Source of the DNA: Vermamoeba vermiformis
Taxonomy: Eukaryota; Tubulinea; Echinamoebida
Direction: 5' to 3'
Assembly (NCBI GenBank): GCA_045837725.1
Contig: JBEWZL010000146.1
Location: 42,399-106,398, forward strand
DNA length: 64,000 bases
Shown here: one piece after another, positions 47,773-58,217 of the stretch
Layout of the letters: the number at the start of each line of letters is the position of its first letter
How positions within the stretch are numbered: the stretch's first letter is position 1
Translations under genes and position numbers: made by a program
The notes under the pieces: model-generated
The model's database searches: none
What the model saw: only the letters and a program-made list of their open reading frames with translations
Told to the model about the DNA's origin: nothing

Positions 47773-49745
47773 TTAGGATTGAACGGTCTTTATCTTAGTT
47801 AAGCGGCAGCGGATGGAGCCAGTGCAGAATGGAACACCAATAGCTCTGAGAGAAACAAGAGTTAGATAATAAGATCCAACTAACATGATATTAATACCTT
47901 GAGAAGTCAGGGGGAGTCATAGGAGTTAACAACTCGACCTTGTATTTAGTCAAAAGTTCCATCCACGCGACTTTCATGACAATGTTCGCGAATCTCTCGC
48001 CCATGCAGCGATGAGTGCCATAACCAAACTGAGTGTAGGTCTTGTTCTCGATATGCTTAGCAATCGCATTACCAGCAAATCGTTCGGGCTTGAAAGTGTC
48101 GGGTTCTTCGTACACATCCGGATCGTGGTGAGTCAAGTAAGGGCTGACAGCAATAATCTCGCCTGACGGGACTGTAGTGCCACCAAACTCAATAGGGGTG
48201 ATGACTCCTCGAGTAATGAACAATACTCCGTAGTTACGAACGACTTCTTTCATGATGCAATCAGAGAACGATAATTTCTGAAGAGATCCGAGGTTGAAGT
48301 CGTGGTTGCCTATTATAGTCAGAATTAATTACCATGTTCTTCCACAGGGTCTGTATTCCGATACTTACTGTCCAAAGCAGCTTCGACTTCGTTACGCGCT
48401 TGATCTTGGTACTTGGCATTGTCAGCAATATGAGCCAATGACCAAGCCAAAGTGCCAGCGAGGTTAGTATGAGCAGCGAACATTACGGCAACAAAAGCAG
48501 ACGAAAAGAACTCGGGGTACTTCTCAGTCGGGAAACCTTCTTGTTGCGCCATATTAATGGTTAACTGGAAGAAGTCCATATTGTGCTTGTGATCCTCGGG
48601 ATTGGCTAATCGTTTTGAAGCCTAATAGGTAGACTTGGAGTCAATACCATGAGTTTGAAAATAGCGGCGAAACTTACTTCCGCTGCGATGATGTTGCGCA
48701 TCTTCTGACGCGAGGTTTTGACGAGTTTGTTGGTGGGAGTAGGGAGCCATGGTGCAATGAGTGACAGGGGCTTGAAGGCATTAGTTTCAATGTCGTAGTA
48801 TGAACGGGCAAATTCTTCTCCGTATTGTTTGTAAGTTCGCTCGCCCAAGAAGCACAACGTATTAATCAATACGATAACACGAGAGATCTATATTTAATAT
48901 AACCGCAGTTAGATTCCGTCCGCTTTAATTAACTTTAATAACGTTCTCGACTCGATTGTAATCGTTCACTGAACCGAAAAAAAAGTCACGTGGTAGTAAT
49001 CGGCACACAATAAACAGGGATTTGTACAAGAATGGAAATAAACCGATTCAGTGGTTCGGCGATAATATTAAACAAACTCCGTTCAGAATCTTTTGAGCGG
49101 ATCAACAAAATTACGTACTTCTGGAAACAAGTCAAAAGAGTCCTTTGCTGCCAAGTTCTCCCATTGCTTAGTGACTTCACTGCGGACAGTATCGAAGTAG
49201 TATTGTAGACGATCGTGCTTCAAAAATCCTTCAGCGACGTATTTATGGGCTTGAGGTCCGTCGTCTCCGAAAGGTTCGGATCCGATCACCGCTTCAACGA
49301 ATCTCTTTGTAGCTAAAATAATATAATATGAGCCCCTCGTATTTATCCATAATAATCCTTTCATTTTTTGACGCTACTTACATTTGATCGTCAGATCGGA
49401 TTCAGTCGCTCGATAAAACCTCGTGACGTCTTCGGGATCCATTGAGATGGTCATACGTAACAGATACATATCGACGGTGAATACTTTGCCGAACTTTTTG
49501 TGGGCTTCTCGAAGCAATGCCGCCGGATTTTCTGCGGTCAAAATGTTAGTATGAAAATTTTCGGAGACGGAGTTTGAGAATAATAGAGATTATCTATATA
49601 TTCATTAGTCATACTTACTTCCAAAGGCAATAGCAGTCGATGGACCGCCCATGATAGGTATGCCGGGAATCGGCTGCGGAATTAGAAGTTTGGCCAGTAC
49701 AAGACAAAACGCAAAGGCCACGATGATAGCTAATATGAAGTACAT
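47773..49745 (-). CDS. cytochrome P450, CYP51-like
   Basis: About eight exons run from ATG 49745, whose product begins with a membrane anchor (YFILAIIVAFAFCLVLAKLL) and a proline hinge (IPQPIPGIPIMGGP). The I helix has FVAVMFAAHTNLAG, the K helix the ExxR in KEVVRNYG, the meander PDTFKPERF, and the heme loop FGYGTHRCMGERFA with the Cys ligand. The heme-loop text, HHDPDVY and the spacing resemble sterol 14-demethylase (CYP51), but the I-helix differs from the usual CYP51 signature, so this may be another clan member. It is probably an ER membrane mono-oxygenase. Its stop lies 112 bp from the HAP40 start. Confidence 0.82.
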
Positions 49746-49855
49746 GATCTTGTGTGGTTCTCAATGTAAATTAATAATTGCAAATGACCAAATTTGAGGT
49801 TAGACCAATGTTGTTGCCTAGACAAAAAAAGCGGAAGGAAACTTGTTCTTACGCG

Positions 49856-49980
49856 GGCAGAATAAAGCGGGGTTTTGGGGTTTTTAATTTTTTACCCAAA
49901 AGGGGGGGGGGGTTAAAAGGGGGGGGGGGGGGGGAAAAAGGGTTTTTTTTAATAAAAAAAAATTTTAATAAAAAATTTGT
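49856..49980. other. homopolymer-rich low-quality block
   Basis: Long G, T and A runs (G10, G14, T8, A9) follow each other without structure. This looks like failed base calling or a collapsed gap rather than genomic sequence. Confidence 0.6.
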
Positions 49981-50034
49981 GCATCTCCATTATTGAATTA
50001 TAAATATTTATTCACTTGTTTTATCTGATATCTA

Positions 50035-50853
50035 TTATTTCGTCTTTAATTTCTTATTTGATGTACGCGCACTATTTGGTTTGGATGCGAAGAACTGCTT
50101 TGTAGCAACAATGAACAATAAAATATTAACAACGTACGTGGCAAGGCACACTGGGCACATGTCTCGTAGTACAAAGAACAAATAGTAGCCGAAGAACAAG
50201 GCGGCCCCCTAAAAAGGACGGATCAGGATCCGCTCTTCGAAATTTCAAAACTTGAAGTCGCCTTATTAATTTGAAGGATTGTAGATGGTACTATCTTCAA
50301 TACTTACCAAAGATAATATTCCGCTGATAAAGATTGCGAATGAGTGCAATGGCAAGCGATTAAAAGGTGGCAGTGTGATCAGAAAGACCGCCAAAAAGAA
50401 AGCCAAGCCTAAATACATAATTTAATATTGACCATAATAGTACAGTATGTTAAACATACCTAAGTTGGCATTTGATTGGTACAGAGGTCCGTGTTGTTGG
50501 GTGATTCCGAAAGTTTCGACGAGAATGTGAGTGTGGTCTCCTGCTAATGCCTAATAATTATTTAAAATATTTTTTTATGTTCATTATTAAAATAGGCAAA
50601 AATCGAGCAAATGGTCGAAATTAAGCGTAATATCAAAATTTAATTACCATTAATTACTCTCTGTATTGGTTTAAAATTGCGCAAATTTTACTAAAATAGA
50701 AGTCAAATAAGTATTTACCTTGGAACATTTAATTTCTTCGGTTAGATCGCAAGCAGGTGTGTAAGCGTCACCTAATCTAGCTTTCTCGATTTCGACATGA
50801 ATCGAGTATATGGACAACGCCATGCCCATAAGAGTTAATATGCGCACCCACAT
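50035..50853 (-). CDS. vitamin K epoxide reductase (VKORC1-like)
   Basis: ATG 50853 (WVRILTLMGMALSIYSIHVEIEKA) begins a four-helix membrane protein in four or five exons. Loop cysteines CDLTEEIKCSK correspond to human Cys43 and Cys51, and the active-site pair is CPVC in VLRDMCPVCLATYVVN. The exon SNANLGLAFFLAVFL and the helix SFAIFISGILSLV complete the fold. The length, about 160 residues, is normal, and the tail is Lys-rich (NKKLKTK), as in the ER retention signal of animal VKORC1. VKOR reduces quinones and can drive disulfide formation in the ER. Confidence 0.9.
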
Positions 50854-50981
50854 GATTAAATTCCGTTGAGGTGTTTTGGTGCGATCAAAAGCGTAAAATC
50901 AGTCACTTTAATTTTTAACGATAGAGCACAATGCAATATTTAAATTTATAATGTAAATAGCGTATTATATTTATATGATTA

Positions 50982-53159
50982 ATGGCTGAGCAATTATTGG
51001 ACACTTTACAGCAAGATACAGCGAGTTTGCTGGATCAAGCAAGAAAAGCGGGCAACAATGTTTTATTAGAAGACACTAAGGAGTCTATTAAGGTCCTATT
51101 TGATATAGAAAATATTTACAAGCATTCGTTAAGCTCTGGAAGTAAGTTAGTTCTGCATATAACTAAATTTAATCATAAACAGATCTACCTTGTAAAATTT
51201 AATGCAGTTAATTATAAAATTAGTTTGCGCCATAATTACGATAAACCGACATTAGCAATATGTTCCTCGAATTTAATCGCGATCTCGATCTGAAATTTTT
51301 CTGTTCAGTGTTTGGCCAATCTCACCCATGGAACTACCTCAAAAGCTTCACCAGTATAGTCCCTAATTCATCTGATTTATTGTCCGAGATAAAGTAAGTA
51401 ATCGAAATTTGCTTTGGAAACTTCGATCTTCGGTTGTAACAAAGATTTTCTTAGGGCTTCCGCGAAGACAAATGACGGCCGATTGCGATTATTCATTAGG
51501 CTTAGTCTCAATGAAGGAAATTTAACTTCTTACACGCGAACGCTTGTCTCGGTAAAGCCTTCCATCAGGTACGATCGAATCCACTAAACAGTCACGTGAC
51601 AAGTTACCCTAATATTATTCTTCATTTAGAAAACACTACACGGAGGAGTCTATTATGCTTCGAGATGAGTTCAGCGCTCGATTCGTCGAACAATTATCAG
51701 CACTCGAACATGACATCCAATTCCGTCTGTTCGTCAAAGACGGCACAGAATTTGATCGAGCTGAATATTGGGCCCAACAATTCAAAACCGTTCAAAACTC
51801 AATCGCACCAACTTCCTCGAATCATGTGGACGAAGATATATTGAAAATTGGTCAACGCAGATCCGTCAGAAGTATTGCGCCTGTTGAACCCGAACAAATT
51901 CTAGAAGATAAGGAAAATAATGCAGATGAAACAGACCCCGAAGACAACAAGATTACGTTGAGTGATGAAAATATAAGCAAAGCTAGTACTAGCAACGAAA
52001 ACTCGCCACCAACAGACGAGCCTCAACAACCACTGCCATTGAACGAAGCCACGAGCGATATTGGGTCATTAAACGCGTCAGTAACATTGCCCGAAGAATC
52101 ACCGCCGAGTGTGGTGGACATGAGTGACCTTGAAGACACGATGAAAATGCTCGATGAGATTGAAAAAACAGTGCCCGACACCATCAGTCAGTTAGGCTCG
52201 GCGCTTTTAAAAGCAGCTATTGAAGACGATGAAGACCGATTGAGACGCGATGAAGAGCGGTTGAACATTCTAGACGAGGTGTTTGAACAGCAAAAAAAGG
52301 AGAAGGAAGACAAGCAAAAGAAATTCACCGAGGTAAGTTAAAGTGATGCCCGTGGTCTTACAAGTCGTATGTATCTAACTTTGTGACAGATGAACAACTC
52401 ACGGCGCAGTAGCATGAAGTTGAGGCGGTCACAAGTCAATTTGTCGCAACCATCAAGCACGAAGACCTCAGTCGAAATCACAACAACGACGGTCACTACA
52501 GCATCAACAACGAGTCCGAGAGACCGTGGCTCAATGGACGTTGACTACTCGAAGTCACTTAAAGATCTGCACGCGCACAGAGATCGCAGTCAGAGTCAGC
52601 CCAATGCCTCCAACTCGCCATACAACTCAGTGCGACGCTTGTCCGCTTCACCTTCACTTAGCGCGAGCACAGGCGACTTAAGTATGTATTGCAAGGGCTT
52701 GTTACTTCAATTGATAGTTGACACGAGTCACTGTAGGTGTCGAGGATGGAAGGCTTGTTGATAACGCGAATCCCAAGAGTGGTTCATCGAGCACAACGAC
52801 CAGTCCTCGCGTGACGGGTGATAACACACCCTGAAGAGAAAGAACTCATTGAACGACGTCCTGTGTGGATAGAGGATAAAGACGCGATCAAGTAAGCTAC
52901 TGATAACCTTATAATGTGTAACTAATGCTTTGTTTCAGTTGTGCCAAGTGCGACGCAAAATTTTCATTGGTCACTCGTCGACACCACTGCAGAAATTGTG
53001 GTCGTGTATTTTGCTCAAAAGTAAGTGTGCTTCATTGTAGTCGACAATATCAATACTAAACTGGTCTTATAGTGTTGTAAAGACAAATTACCACTGCCAC
53101 ACTTAGCCTACAACAAGCCCGTGCTAGTGTGCGTTGAATGCGCGTCGAAACTGCAATAG
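50982..53159 (+). CDS. FYVE-finger protein with N-terminal helical domain
   Basis: Exons: 50982-51141, about 51308-51393, 51456-51566, 51630-52332, 52390-52680, 52737-52892, 52939-53022 and 53073-53159. The N-terminus is helical ([20 protein letters not shown]); the middle is acidic and disordered with a coiled coil ([25 protein letters not shown]). The C-terminus is a classic FYVE domain: [41 protein letters not shown], with the RRHHCR PI3P-binding motif. It should bind endosomal PI3P. The frame shifts by one base at the CCC near 52829: removing one C reads [15 protein letters not shown] straight into the finger. No intron fits, so a base error or recent break is likely. Confidence 0.82.
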
Positions 53160-53341
53160 TTTTCTCAATTTTGATATTTAATGAGAATAACTATTAAAGG
53201 CACGAAGGAAATATGATCGATAGTGTAATACTCAATGTACATTAATGTAAATACTCGTTACCGACGAAACAAAAAAGTGCTATCATTGTTCTAATGCAAA
53301 ATTTACAATTTAATCGTACAATAGAGTTCCTATTAATATGA

Positions 53342-54004
53342 TTAACGTTGCTTAGGGTGATACAAGAAGCCAAAGATGGCACCTAAGATGGCGAGGAAGG
53401 CTTCAGTGCCGAACAAAATTTTCAGCTTGCTGTCGTCCCAGTTACCAAAGAATTTGTTGCCAATCATGTGCCAGGTGCCTATTAGTCATATATTAATTAA
53501 TGGAATCCGAAGATCACGTAGAAGAATTGAAATGGAACTGAGATCGAGGTTGCAACGAAAAAAGTTTTTGGGTTTTGTATTCTTACCGTTAGTAATAGCA
53601 ATCCAGCCGATGCACAATGATCGTGCAACGTATTTCTTGGCATTAATTGAAGCCTCAGACAAAAAGGTCATTTGAATAGCCACCGTTGACAAGGCAATCA
53701 AAGCAGCACTATGTAAAAATAATATTAGATTAATATAATCACTATATTATAATTTTTATGCAATTAGAATAATTTTTATAGTCAATTAAAAATTCAAACA
53801 CGTCATCTGAAAATCTTAGCAAATTACCAAAGGCTCCAAATTAGATAGTACTTACCCCCAGCCACTCATAACAGATAATGTGTCTCTAGACAACGAATCA
53901 TGATGCACACTGCCCAAAATCATCGACGGCTTCATGTACATGGTAAATCCGACGAGGAAAATAACGATGCCGTTCACCAGCAAGTACTTATCGATAGCTG
54001 ACAT
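53342..54004 (-). CDS. small four-span membrane protein, unrecognised
   Basis: Three exons from ATG 54004: SAIDKYLLVNGIVIFLVGFTMYM, then about 53708-53588 (AALIALSTVAIQMTFLSEAS and CIGWIAITNG), then 53478-53342 (WHMIGNKFFGNWDDSKLKILFG and FLAILGAIFGFLYHPKQR). Four hydrophobic segments and short loops give about 135 residues. I do not recognise the family. Placement and lack of a signal peptide are consistent with an ER or mitochondrial membrane protein. It is divergent to the DUF3179-like gene, with 106 bp between the starts. Confidence 0.65.
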
Positions 54005-54110
54005 GTTAATATTGAATATTATGATGTGTTCACGTGTTCAGTGCGTAACAGAAAACTATTTCAGCCGTTTTTTTTTGTTTCGTCCGATCTGTTGACCCAA
54101 AAGAACACGA

Positions 54111-56154
54111 ATGAGCACGAGAAGCTTATTATTTATAGCTCTCATAGCTTATCTAGCTTGTGTAAATATAGTATTAGCAGCGCAAACGCGAGATGTTGAC
54201 GAGTTGCTCGTTATTGGAGTAGATTTGGATCAGAACGCACCGACTTGCTATCCAATTGAAATTTTAAACTATCACGAGATTGTAAATAATGTAGATATTC
54301 TCGGACATAGCTATTCAGTCACCTATTCACCTCTGACTGGTTCAAATATCGTTTTAAACACATCAACGCTTCTGGGGTAAGATGCAACCGAAAGAAAAAT
54401 ATTAGCGAGCCATTTATTCGCAATTATTTTATTTTAATTATTTTCCAATGGCTTGGTAACTACGCAAATGCCGGTAATTTTAATTTCAATTTTCCGATCT
54501 GGCGCGAAGAAGTTCAGTTAGTACCAATCCAATTCTAATATTAATGCTATTTTATTTAGTACAAAATCACTTGGTCACTCAGGCCGCGTTTATCAAAATA
54601 ATTTGGTCATGTATGACGGCGGTACCAAATCCTGGTGGTCGCAAATGCTACGCGAGTCTGTAAAGGGAACTTTAATTAAGAGTACTTTGCCTGCCGTACC
54701 CTCTGTATTAACCAAGTGAGTATACTAAAATAATCGTACAATTTATTTTAATTTTTTGTGCATCCACATTCCCGCGCAATATTAAAGCTTTCCTTTTGCC
54801 TTGGAAGTACCTCCATTAATATAATATATTTAGGTGGTCGACTTGGAAGTCCTTATATAACAACACTAAGGTTCTGAACCGTGACACTGGCTACAAGTAC
54901 AATTACAACAATAATCCTTATCCGGGCTATTCAGACGAAGACAGGTACGTTAATAGTCATTATTTCCTAATATAGAAATGTGTTGAGGACATCTTTTGAC
55001 ACTTTTGACACGCAGCTCTCGTGTCATGTTCCCGTCTTGTTACTCCACGTACAAGGATGTTGATCCATACAAGGCACACAACTCCAAACCCAAAGAATGG
55101 ACTTTTGTCGTGCAAACTGACAGCGAGGGCGGCTATGCTTTGTTCCCTTATTCTGAGCTAGTAAGTGTCATTTAGACGTGAGATCCAGCACGTGCACTTG
55201 CCACCCTGTCCACAAGTTTACTAACCCCGTGCAGAGACGTTATACTTTGATCAATTTTGGCACGAGCAGCGGCAGTGAGAAGAACCCGTTCTTTGTCTTT
55301 TACGACGAAGAGAAGCAGTTCACGCGTGCGTGGAGTTCAATTGTCAACGGTGAAGCACGATCGTTTTACACGAACAATGAAATTGCTGTTCCTGAAAGCT
55401 ACGCGACCTATGGTCTAATGACACTGCGTGACGATAGAAATAACGTGTGGAACATGCGTGGCATTGCTATTATGGGCCCGAACAAAGGTACGTGTCACTT
55501 TGACCAGCACACGTGTCATCGTCTGACCCGAACTTAGGCACCAAGTTGAAGCAATTGTACTCCTTCACTGCATACTGGTTCGCAGCCTCGTCATTCTTCC
55601 CGACAGCTAAGATCTTAAAATCCGGTCTGTTGGTCGAATCTAAGCCCTCAGTCACCTGCGTGCCCGCTGTGAATCACACCATTGGAAGTCCTTTCTACGA
55701 TGATGAACGTAAGTCCTACTTGCACGCTGTACAGTACAATGTCTAACTTGCCCTTTAGATCAATTCTGTGAAGTGCCGTGCAATATGCTCGTTGTGGCTG
55801 GTGCTCAGGATGAAGTGCCGCCAGTCAACAGCCCAAGGTAAGCCATTCACTTAGTAATAATCTACCTCGTACTAATCGCTCTCAAGATGGACCGACGCCG
55901 CTGGCTTTGAAGCCTATTCGAGACTGCCACCCAATGTGACGCAGTTCTTCGTGACTTGGGCTGTCGTCATCAGCGTGTTCTTGGCCGTGTTGACGTACTA
56001 CCTCGTGAACAAATATAGAAAGAACCCTCAACATCCAGGCATGAACAAGACTGGCAGTTTAGTGACTATTGACGAAGGCGAAGAAATGATGAATGAAATT
56101 GAATTGACTGGGTTCAATGACGACGACAACAAGGTTAACGGCAAGCGAGAGTAA
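54111..56154 (+). CDS. DUF3179-like type I membrane protein
   Basis: About eight exons. ATG 54111 gives a signal peptide (RSLLFIALIAYLACVNIVLA). The luminal part follows the DUF3179 pattern: ELLVIGVDLDQNAPTCYPIE, ILNYHEIVNN, SVTYSPLTGSNIV, LGHSGRVYQNNLVMYDGG, SWWSQM, WSTWKSLYNNTKVLNRDTGY. Further text (FVVQTDSEGGYALFP, YSFTAYWFAASSFFP) continues to a membrane helix (FVTWAVVISVFLAVLTYYLV) and an acidic tail of about 45 residues. DUF3179 proteins are mainly known from bacteria and have no settled function. In bacterial relatives I recall a Cys in the TYxPL motif; here it is Ser, a comparison needing alignment. Start context and signal peptide support the ATG. Confidence 0.75.
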
Positions 56155-56198
56155 TTCACTGAACATGAAGGTTTATGTTAATATTATTAAACACGTAT

Positions 56199-57746
56199 TT
56201 ATTTTATGATAGTTTTTAAGAACTCGAGGACAGTCTTATAAACAGTACTGTCCTTATTTTCATACGCTACGAGTTGATTGTGATTGCTCTCAACTGTGAC
56301 ATTTGACACGCCCTCAGCATTCAATGGTGTCACACTACTTGGCACGGCCTATCAGTCCTATTAGTACCACAGTATAATATAGCAACACTTACTATTGCGC
56401 GGATCTGATTTGCTAGCTTGGTAGGCAATGTTTCGGTCACATTTAACACGCGGATCCCTTGCCTTTCGACAGAAAATACAAAGTCTGCATTGAGTTCTCG
56501 CACATATTCTCCACTGACATTAATAGTAGTAGGCAGTCTCTTGCTCTGTGAGAATAGGCACCTAATTTTGATTCCATGTAAGTAAGATCCAGATCACGTA
56601 AGGTACCCATTGACACGTGTCAATTTTTTGACGGAACTTTTGACGTACGCTAATGAATGGTCTAACATTGCGTTGTCAGTGTTAACGTGAGGTGTGCCTA
56701 AGAATACAACGGCCTCTGAGTGGTCGTAGAGTTGATGATATTCTTTCTTCTTTGATATCTTCGTCTTTTGAATACTGTCCTTAATAATCCAGCCTCCAAT
56801 GCCATGTCCAACCTAAATTTGGTTATTTTAAACAATTTCAAAATTAATTAATCGCATCGTACCCAAATTAACGGCTTTTTGTTGTTGGTACTTTGTCGTA
56901 GTTTGATTAAGTGATTCAATGCATGTCTGGACACGCGTCCAATGTCCGTTGATAATTTACTCGCTGTTAATTTGTAGCCCATTGATAACACTCGAATATT
57001 CTTTTGTAGATCCGCTGGCAACCAATCACGAAGCCAGATCTGCATCCAGTAGTGTTAAAAAATACTATCGTATCGGCTAACATCATTACATACATCATTA
57101 TTTTTTGTACTCCATGATAATAGTGCGTTGCCGCCATAATCATGAACGAAAATAATGTCTGAAAGAATGCACGTTAAAATGAGTTTTCTTCGTATGATTC
57201 AAATTTACCTGCAATATGTGTTGATTTATTTGCTGATTTATTTTTAGCACTTTCATCGTATAGGACGTGAATTCCTTCGCGTTCAGTGGTCGATCCGTCG
57301 ATCCAGTCAATTGGTCCTCGTAGTCTTGGTGTCCTAATGTCGTGTTATTATGAAAATAATAACTTAATTATCGTACTTAATCTTTTTTGAACGCTTTTTT
57401 CCTCTTTTGACTGGTTTGGTAGCAGAGACAATTTTCGCAGATTTTTTGGGTGGATCTTCTTCGATCTTTTTGATTGCTCGTGGCTTTTTGCTATTTGCAG
57501 CTCTTGAATTTAATGCCTTAGTTTCTTTTTTGCTTCGAATGTGGCGAATGGAGGCATAAGAAATGAGAGATTGAGCCTGAAAAGAAATAAACTCAATTAA
57601 TTTTATTTTATTACTGAAAATTTATTTATAGTGCTATTTATACGATTAGATCTGATATATACGACCGATAAATATCCCTAAATACATCGAATCATTTTCT
57701 GACTTACGAAAATTGAATGTCCGATCCGGATCCCAGTTCCAAACAT
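56199..57746 (-). CDS. alpha/beta-hydrolase fold protein (SERAC1/LipA-like), Ser nucleophile missing
   Basis: About seven exons run from ATG 57746 (FGTGIRIGHSIF). A basic Lys-rich segment comes first (KKPRAIKKIEED, PVKRGKKAFKKD). The hydrolase core has DIIFVHDYGGN, IWLRDWLPADLQKNIRVLSMGY, and the nucleophile elbow VGHGIGGWIIKD near 56800, followed by VVFLGTPHVN. In SERAC1-like enzymes the elbow is GHSxGG; the serine here is Gly, so hydrolysis is unlikely unless another residue serves. The C-terminus has a possible catalytic His region (VESNHNQLVAYE). The fold is probably kept for binding. The first exon is short and the start is moderately certain. Confidence 0.7.
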
Positions 57747-58217
57747 GATTTCTGCTTAGTTAAACCAAGAATAAGCTTACATTGAAATACGCATAATATT
57801 TTAAGCAAATTCAAGCCCTCTGTCTGGTCCTTGAACGGAGTTTCATTAACAAAATCAATTTTTTACAACACGCAACGTAGGAACACGACTAAAGCGGCAT
57901 TATATATTTTACCCGCTAGTGTTATATTTATAATTATATGGCAGTATTTATTGTGCAGTAGAGGCGAAGATTGAAAGAGCAAAAACGCGCCAAGTTCAGA
58001 TCAGGTAATAAATCAATAAATTTTGTCTTAGCATACTATTTATATTATTTGTATATAATTCTAATTGCAGATATTTAAATAGCGATTTATTAACGAATTT
58101 TCTATTTTTCAAATAATTTGGATCTAACAGACCTTTAGTTTTTATTGGTCAATTATTAATGGCTATTTATTCCGTGATTTATTATGAGTGTTCTAATTAT
58201 TATAATATACACAGCAA
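57747..58217. promoter_or_regulatory. divergent intergenic region with possible 5' UTR intron
   Basis: This AT-rich 471 bp lies between two divergent genes. A GTAATA donor near 58004 and a TACACAG acceptor at 58213 would remove a 5' UTR intron just before the BTB start codon. Confidence 0.3.
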
